Of a stretch of DNA of 64,000 bases, positions 28,501 through 37,500 are shown piece by piece. Origin of the DNA: Scortum barcoo (lineage: Eukaryota > Chordata > Actinopteri > Centrarchiformes > Terapontidae); contig CM041536.1 of the NCBI GenBank assembly GCA_023238725.1, positions 13,789,271-13,853,270 on the forward strand. The letters are read 5' to 3'. Position 1 is the stretch's first letter; each line of letters starts with the position of its first letter. The position numbers were made by a program, and so were the translations under genes. Below the pieces are notes generated by a model. It worked only from the letters and a program-made list of their open reading frames with translations. It did not search any database and was not told where the DNA came from.

Positions 28501-31500
28501 AAATAAGTTTAAGCATTTTAGGCAAAGTGTATATTTATTTTTTTTCTTATGAAGGCTGGATCAGAGAAAAATGTTGCACACCCTCCAGGTGCTACCAAGT
28601 GCTGGGAGAATCTGGACTGTATACACGAGAGAGGCCATGACCACTGTCACACCTTCCAACTGCTGAAGTATAAAAACTAAATATCTGAACTTTGTATCTA
28701 ACCATGATGCAGCTACGGTCACTGCAATAAAGAAACAAAGATCAAAGTATTTAATCAGTGACAGAGCTTCAGACACCTCTCAGCCAAAGATAATCTGAAA
28801 ACTTCCTTATATTATTTATTTCTTTATTGTTCTCACAACTGTCATCCCAAGCACTACGTGTAACTCTGTAACTGTTGCATGGGCTCTCTCATGTTTTTTC
28901 ATCTAAATGGAATTAGGGCCACCCATGGACGTGGTTATGTTGACAGATTGTTTCTGTTCCTCCAACATATGGTGACCTCCAAATGGGACCCTCTCAGAAC
29001 CCCTGGCGATCGTGTTGCTCAAATTCCTAACCTAATAATGTACACTTTGCAGGACAGCACAGAATGTGTCTCCATGATAAAACTTGAGTTGTTTGTTGTT
29101 TTTTTCTCCATCCCAGGAGTCGGTGAATAAACTGCGTTATCAATAGTAAATCCCCTTTTTTTAATTTGAAATACTTCTTTCCGTCATTTCTTTATTCAGC
29201 AGCTGATGTTTTTAATTTTCATTAGATAAACACCCTCAATCCATGTAATCATTATTCACAGTAATGGAATAAAGTCAAGGAGGAGTGAAAAACAGTTTTG
29301 AAATGTAATATTATGCAGCTGAGGAGAAAGAGCGCCACCTCCTGGTTTGACTGTGAGCCTTATTATTTCCCCCCTTTAATTTGACAGGTCATGGTGACCA
29401 ACGTGACGTCTCTTCTAAAAACAGTGAAAGCAGTGGAGGATGAAGCAACTCGCGGGACGAGGGCACTGGAGGCCGCCATTGAGTGCATCAAGCAGGAACT
29501 GACAGTAAGAGCGAGGCCGAACCCCTTCTTTATGGTCTTTTGGGAGTCAACTGATAAGGTACAGCCTCTCTGAAAAGCTGACTCAAAGAGGGCCACGGAT
29601 ATCTGTGTCTATTATTCTGTACAAAACAGGGGAGCTTTTTGTTCTTTCTTCCCTTTTATTATCTGTCCAGCTCCTTTCCTTCCCCTTCCCTCTCAGCCCC
29701 TGCAGATTTCTCACAGCTCTTATCAGGGTCTGGGTAGCAGGCAAAGGCAGAGAAGAAAGGAAGAAGCTTTCAAGAGCTTGTTTTTTTGTAATTTACCGCT
29801 GATCCTTATTGGACGACCCGCAGCCTGAGAGGCTTTACCAAGAGCTACAGCCAAAGCCAAATTCAACAGAGTCTACCTAACTCCTAATTACACTGCTACC
29901 CTTATCTGCTCCTCACTTGTTTACACTTCCAGCTGCGCCACATACACCTCTTCATTTCTTCTCTGCGTATGTTACCATGTATATCAACATATCATATCAT
30001 ATGCCTGTATCCAAATATCTATGTCTGTGGGTCCTCATCATGTCAGGTGTTCCAGTCCAAGGACGTTCCAGACAAGTCCACTACACCCGAGGAGTTCATC
30101 CGTATGACAAAGGGCATCACCACGGCAACGGCTAAGGCAGTGGCTGCAGGCAACTCTGCTCAGCAGGAGGATGTGATCGCCACTGCCAACCTGAGCCGCA
30201 AAGCCATCTCCGATATGCTGACTACCTGCAAGGTGCTAATCCACACCGCCCTGCCAGAACAGGCCTCACACAGCCATCACCAGGCTGCCAGGGAACATGT
30301 GAGCCCAGCCTGCTTAAAGCAGACAGGACATTGGAGTCTAGTCTACTTTATGGCTGCACCTGCTGGTAGTGACTCAGTCACTTTTCAAAGTCGTGCAGCG
30401 GAGCATCAGTCAGGATGTCCTTCAGTGACTGTAGAGCACTTGTAAAGAGACAAGAACAGAAGGAATGCAGAGCTTTGTTGGCTGTGCTTTTGGAAATCAA
30501 GGCACTACAAAAAGAAATGTGTCAGGGGTCCTAGTTTTTATCAGCAATTTATTGCATTTGTGATTAGCACTCGATAATGTACAAATCCACACTTAAAATT
30601 ATAAACAGGTGGCACAATTTCACTTTTATATCAGGACCATGGATAAACCTCAACATTTCATTGTTTTCTCACCCTTCCAGCAAGCGGCTTACCACCCAGA
30701 AGTGAGTGAGGAATTGAGGAGTAAGGCCCTGCAGTACAGCTCTGAGTGCACCAGCGGATACATCAACCTTCTGGAGCAAGTGCTGCAGGTCAGACTGAGA
30801 GATGTCTCATAAATAAAGAATGGAAGTGACTTGCATTTGTGTGTTTGTGCGTGTGTGTCTGTTGCAACAGTGATCCTGATATTTATTATTACCAAGTGAG
30901 GTTTTTAAGGTCTTATCTGCAGGATTAAATCTTCAGGAAGCCATAAATGTTTGGTCAAGCACCAGTCAGTCATGCTTCCATTTGCTGTTGCATCATCATA
31001 ACTGAAAGAATAAGGCTGATGTTATTTAATGTTTTTTTTCTTATTGTCAACAAATTACCAAAACCAACATTCAATTGATCCTATTAATAAGCCTGATTTT
31101 GCTGATCTTCTTTGCCACAGTTATATGTTACGGTCCAGAAACCATAAAAACACTGTTTAAATAACGTTTGCTAAAAACTACAGCACCCAGCTGCGTTAGG
31201 AAATGACTCAGTCTCTTATAAAACGAAAGTCTAGATTGTTGACCTGCTTTAAAAGCCTCTGTTGGAACAAATAAGCTTGGGGTTGAGTGGTAAAGTTAAG
31301 AGGGGGACGTTAAACACATCATTAGGTTTGGTATTTTCTTGAGGCTTGTTGTCAGAAAGAAAAATATAGACTAATTCCAGCCTTGAGTGACAAAACTAAA
31401 GACTTGAAATTTGCTTCATGCCGTCCATGATGTTTTTATATCTTACACCTCAGTTGTACCTCCACAGAAGATCTGATTTAATTTCTCACCCTCTTGCGGA

Positions 31501-34500
31501 GATCTGCATATTAATCAGCAAAACTTATTAAAGGTGCTAAATTCCTCAGTTCATAATAACACTCCCCATGTGTTATGTGGAGACGAGTGTGTTGACATGT
31601 AACAATTGCTAATTAATGTATTAAGTGGCTTAATTCATAATCTCTCTTGCATAATTAGTTACAGATGGGTTAGCAACAAAAAAAATAATAATTGTGGAAA
31701 ATACAGCAACACTAAATGACTTACTGGAAGAAATAGACTCTTCCAACAAGTTAATGATGATTAGTCTCCATGAGTAATTTATTAATGACTGGCAGGTTAT
31801 TTCTCACCTTGTGGTCTAGGTAGACTTGAGAAATTTTAAAATGAATACAAGGGTTTTTTGGCTGTGTGGGTGAAGGTGCTGCTTCCGTGTTCATGAAGCT
31901 GTGAAATAGCAAAGCTGTTAAAGCCGCTTGAGCACCGGGCTCTTGTATTTTCAGGTGCTGCAGAAGCCCGTGCCTGAGCAGAAGCAGCAGCTGGCCGTAC
32001 ATTCGAAGCATGTGGCAGCGTGCGTAACAGAGCTCGTCCAGACAGCTGAGGCCATGAAAGGTGCGGCCACATGCACTACTGACACACAAAATCAGTAGTA
32101 ACACATTTTAATGCCGCGCACGCGAACAAAACAAAACTTTATTTAAGGGTAACCCAATTCTGACTGATGTCAGGATTATATGGACCATTTAACACCCATG
32201 AAAGTTTATGGTACCTTATGAAACAGTATAATACCATTTTACTATGAGTGTAAGCCCTCCAAAAATTGCTGGCAGAAGATTTTCTTTCAAAATGACTGTG
32301 AGACATTATGGCCACTTCAGTGTAAAACTGGGAAAACTGACATCACAGACTGTTTGAAGCAAGGGGATTCCCATTTGGGGCCAACTTAGCTTGATGAAAT
32401 ATAAAAAACCATGACAGGATTGCAGAGATGTTAGAGTTGGAGATTAGTCAAAGGAGCCCTAATCCTCTTGAATGAATAATATTGTAGTGTTATTGAGTCA
32501 AGCCACCGAAACTGTCTGCACCCGTAATAAAGAGAGGTCATGAAAATCACTTTAGAATATTGAAATCGTACCAGAGAGTTATTGCTGCGCAAATTGTTCC
32601 AAATGAAGCTCTGCAGGATGGTTATGACATAGGCATACTAGAGTGTTTCCTCTAGAAGCTGCGCTGCCGCATCTGACAGGAGTAATAGATTGTGTTTGGA
32701 TGAGAATTAGATTTCAGCGTATAGCCTGAGACCCAGCGGGGCTATCCACTTCACCTCTCTAATGTCCCATGTGCTCTCTCCCTCTCTCTCTCTCCCCCGT
32801 CTCTTTCCTCGCTGCCTCAGATGGAGGTAAGTGAGATATGGTGTTTTTTTGTTCCTCCAGATCACCTTTCATAGAGTCAGAAGGGGGTAGAGGAGTAGTC
32901 GGCTTGGGGGTGGGGGTGCAGAACAGATTTCCCCAGAGCTCAGCATAATCTATGAAAACATCGTTCCATCTGCTTTGCCAAGCTGTTCCCAAACAGCTCC
33001 GTTTTATGGGCACTTAAAAACCTATAAAAAGACAATGATCCATCAAATGTGCATTTCTTCTAACTTTTAGTTTATCTTATTTAACTTTGAGGCATTACTG
33101 TCACACTGCAAACTGTTCTTTTGAGTCTATAGAGCCCATGAGTCTGTGGGTCGAGATCCGGCATCTCTGTGGTGCGATTGTGTGAAAGTGTGCATGAGAA
33201 ATGGTTGAAGCCTAGTGCTGACCTCTTGTTACATAAAATAAAATGTAACCACCAGAATAATTGTGCTGGTTTGTGAGCGTGTTATAACCAGTGTCTGGGT
33301 ATGCGATGTTCCCGTTCAGGATCAGAGTGCGTGGACCCCGAGGACCCCACTGTCATCGCAGAGACCGAGCTCCTCGGAGCGGCAGCGTCTATCGAAGCCG
33401 CAGCCAAGAAACTGGAGCAGCTGAAACCCAGAGCCAAGCCCAAGGTATAAGTGCCCCTCTCAACCCTTTCCACCCACACAAACCCACGCACAGCTTTTTG
33501 CCATTAATCAGCAAGGAGACGATGTGGGCCGAAGGTAGGAAAAGGTGACACTGCCTTTGAAGTGGAGTCATCTTTTTTCAGTGACTGAGCTGCTATCTCG
33601 ATATTATTAAAGGAGGGAGAGGAAAAAAAACAAATGTCTTCATTACACGTTCCATGTCGACTCAGACAGCTGGTCCAGCGAGCGAACGTATGATGCTCGG
33701 CAAAACTTTCTTCAAAGGCACTTTTGGACATTATTTTGAGTTGTGTTGCCAGGAGACGCAATTGCACTGCTGAGTCCTCAAGCTTATGTTGGAATGAGTT
33801 CAAATGTGTGATGAACTGTTGTGACCCTTTCTGAAAGAGAGGGCCTCTGTTTTATTGAACTTATTTCCTTTGTTTTATTGCAGTGTTCCTCATTTCTAAA
33901 CTGAACTGAGGGAGGCTTTTTAAGCCTGTTATTCATCTCCCCCACACTGCGGTATTGCCTCAAAAACAAAACAACTGTACCGCGTCATGCGCAGAGAGAA
34001 TAGGCAAACAATGGGAGATGGTAGTGACAGTGCTTTTGGAAATTGAAATTTATACAGTGTTGCTCTGTATGCAATACAGGGTTGTGTTTGTGTTGTGCTA
34101 CTGCATGATTGTGTTTCTGTCTCTGGAGACTGGATAGTTGGACGCTAGTGCTCTTCCTTCTGTACCTGTAGTGCTTTCCCCCTTTTCTATACCTCTTCCT
34201 GTGTACAAAGTGATTAGCAGTTTCAACCCACTGCATGTCTGATATAAAAGAAAAGCATATTTAGATTACCCCAGTTTTAATAAAGACTATATAATGCTCT
34301 GTCTCATACTGTAATTCCACAGCTACAGACTGCATTCATGAGGACCTTTATGTTTATGAAAGAGGATTAGTGAGTGAAAGGATTTTCCTCTTTTAGGTGT
34401 AAGTGTCTCCCTCTAGTGATCTAATTGGAGGCAAGCCTTCCCTCATAGTGTTTAAAAGGGGGAATACCATTGAAGTTTAGTGCATTTTTTCCTTGGGCGG

Positions 34501-37500
34501 GGACTGTTACATTTTATTACTATCTTCCATGTTCAAAAACTGGCTAAAGTATTTGTCCATCCTTAATCCGTGTTCATCCTCTGATGTGCACGACTAAATC
34601 AAATCCGAAGACAGACAAAACCAAAATTTGAAGTAATATGAACATATCAGGATCAGGTTCATTTCCAAGTATATTTTCACTTACAAGCAATTCGCCTTGA
34701 TATTTTTGTACGAAACAATAAACACAGAAAGAGAAAAGATAATTTAATTTATAGTACAAATTTAGTTAATTAAGCAGACATTTACTTTTAGATAAGGTAA
34801 AAATATAGAAAGTAATACTGTTTTTAAAATGAACAGAGCTGGATATGTTTAAAATGAAGAGGTTGGAATGACGACCAATTATTTTGCAGAACGATTAGTT
34901 CTTTTTGTCTTAAATCCTACATCCAGGTGTTGCAGTCCATAAACTAGTCAGTTGCAGAGCACCATATACAATCTTTACGATTAATGATTATGATTATGTA
35001 TCCTCAGTTATGTTTTTACTGACAGAATACCACATATAATTCTTAGAGACATTAAAGCACCCTGAAGCCTGTAAAATAGATGTTAAGGTTTCATTTATTT
35101 GTCTAAAGCAGCTTGGATTCTCCGTCTTCTTTGTCTTTACTTCCTCTCTGGTCCTTTGTCCCTCCCACCTTGTAAGGAGAGAGGGCTCTCCTGCTTCCAG
35201 CATGCCTCTTTGCCCGCACCCTCCCCGACCCCCCCAACCCCAAACCCTCTCTGAGCCGTTGTAGACCTGGAAGCCTTCTCTGCAGGGCTCTGTCTGATAT
35301 GTTTGATATATTAGGTTGTTATTCAGTCCAACTATATATCAAACATATTCCTACAGTGTCCCGCCCTGTCTCCAGCCACGTGTGCCTTTTGTGTTTATGG
35401 AGGTCTGTGGTCAATCACATGCTGCTGACTGCGGAGGCAGAGATGGCCATTTGTTACCTGTGTCTGAACTGATGCGCTGCGATTTTCATAATGCGATTTA
35501 GTTCAGGTTTGGTTTATGGGATGTTATGTAGCCGTCACAATTTTTCTTTGAAAAATAATCATTTTATAAATGTTCCTTTCGTGAAAGACAAAGCTAAACA
35601 TTTAAGTTATGGTCAAGACAGTAGCTACCATTGAGGATACTGAGGCTATGCACATGTTTTAGGAAGCTGGAGGGAGTCACAGTCTACAAGTAAACACAAA
35701 TTCTTCCAATACTCCATTTCTCATTTTTTAAGTTTTTCTATCATACTTGTTTTAGGCCTATAGATAAATGCTAAATAAATGATTCAATCATAGAAAAAGT
35801 TTTGAGATAGCATTCAGACTTTCGTGTTGGGGAGTACATTTTACAGACAATACATCTGCACAGTAGACAGTCACAGACATGTTTCTAAAAACCTTTCTAA
35901 AAATCTTTTTTTTACTGACAAGTCATAATCTTAGTATTTATAAAATCCTGGCCATAACCCTACTTGACCTACTGACACAGTAAATATTATCTATTTTTTA
36001 TTGTTGATTGTCATAGTAAGTCTCAATTAATATGTGGTTTTACTTTCAGCAAGCAGATGAGACGCTGGATTTTGAGGAGCAGATCTTAGAAGCAGCAAAG
36101 TCCATCGCTGCAGCAACTAGTGCTCTTGTTAAATCCGCATCAGCTGCTCAGAGAGAATTGGTGGCACAAGGCAAGGTCAGTCGATACACCCACTCAGACA
36201 CTCAACAAGACAGCGCTGCATTACTAATAATGTAAAACAATATGCATGGTATGTTTTTTTTTACCGAATGACTTCTTCAGGTGGGATGCAATCAAGCCAA
36301 TGCAGTGGATGATGGCCAGTGGTCGCAGGGTCTCATATCAGCTGTAAGTGCTGTCTTTTAACACTTCTAACTTCACCACATTTATAAATGTCTTCTTTAA
36401 AACTAAATGTAAACCTGTGTGACTTTGTTGCTTGCCGTAGGCGCGTATGGTAGCAGCAGCCACCAGCAACCTGTGTGAGGCAGCTAACGCCTCAGTGCAG
36501 GGTCACGCCAGCGAGGAGAAGCTCATCTCTTCAGCCAAGCAGGTGGCGGCCTCCACCGCTCAGCTGCTGGTGGCCTGCAAGGTGAAGGCTGACCAGGACT
36601 CTGAAGCCATGAGGAGACTGCAGGTAAGACAGCAGCACAGTTTAAAATGTATCCATGGAAACTGTGTCCCACCAGGATTGTGCACACGCTAACTTTGAGA
36701 TGATCTCTTTGAAGGCTGCCGGCAATGCAGTGAAGCGAGCTTCAGACAACCTGGTGAGGGCGGCTCAGAAAGCAGCATTTGACAAGAGTGAGGATGACAG
36801 TGTGGTGGTAAAGACCAAGTTTGTTGGAGGCATAGCTCAGGTGAGGAAAAAACCCTGAAAAATGTTTAGATGTAAGAAATCATTCCCATTGTGTGGTTTG
36901 CCCTTTTCACTGAATGTTTCCACCACTCGCTGATATGCCAAAGTTGTTTTCTGGAATTGTGATGAGCTGCTGTGGATAAACAGCCGATGAACCATCAGCT
37001 TCATTTCAAAGCTGTTTACCAGGTTTACCAGACATCCACAGCTGCAGAACATCACATCTCTCAAAGACTTGAGAATCTGCCTCCCTTTCATCTTTTGAAA
37101 GAAAAAAAACAAAAAAGACAGTAATTGAAGTGTGAGTGCCTCTCTTTCGAATCTCCGGGCTGCCACAGGAAGCTTTACTTTTCGTCTTGATTGACTGTCC
37201 CATCCAGCGGTGCACCCAGCTGTGCGTCAGCTTGTCAACTTTCTGTCTGACCAGCAATGCTCCCTGTCTCATTGATGTGTGATCATCATCACACTGTGGG
37301 ATACTTTGGATGACATTTTATCTTTAATCACTTTAGACCATCACTGGCCATTTATTGCTTTACTTACTAAATGGCCCAAATAATCACAATTGTCATTTTT
37401 TTACTTTTTTTCATCTGAAAACAGCTCATAAAGTATTTAAATCTGATCAACCACTAGTGATTGACAGTCCAAAAGTTGTAATGAAAAGACTAAATTATGT

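Noticed and set aside
29969..30445. 158-aa + strand ORF
   Set aside because: Real talin exon is only 30047-30232; the remainder is intron without similarity.
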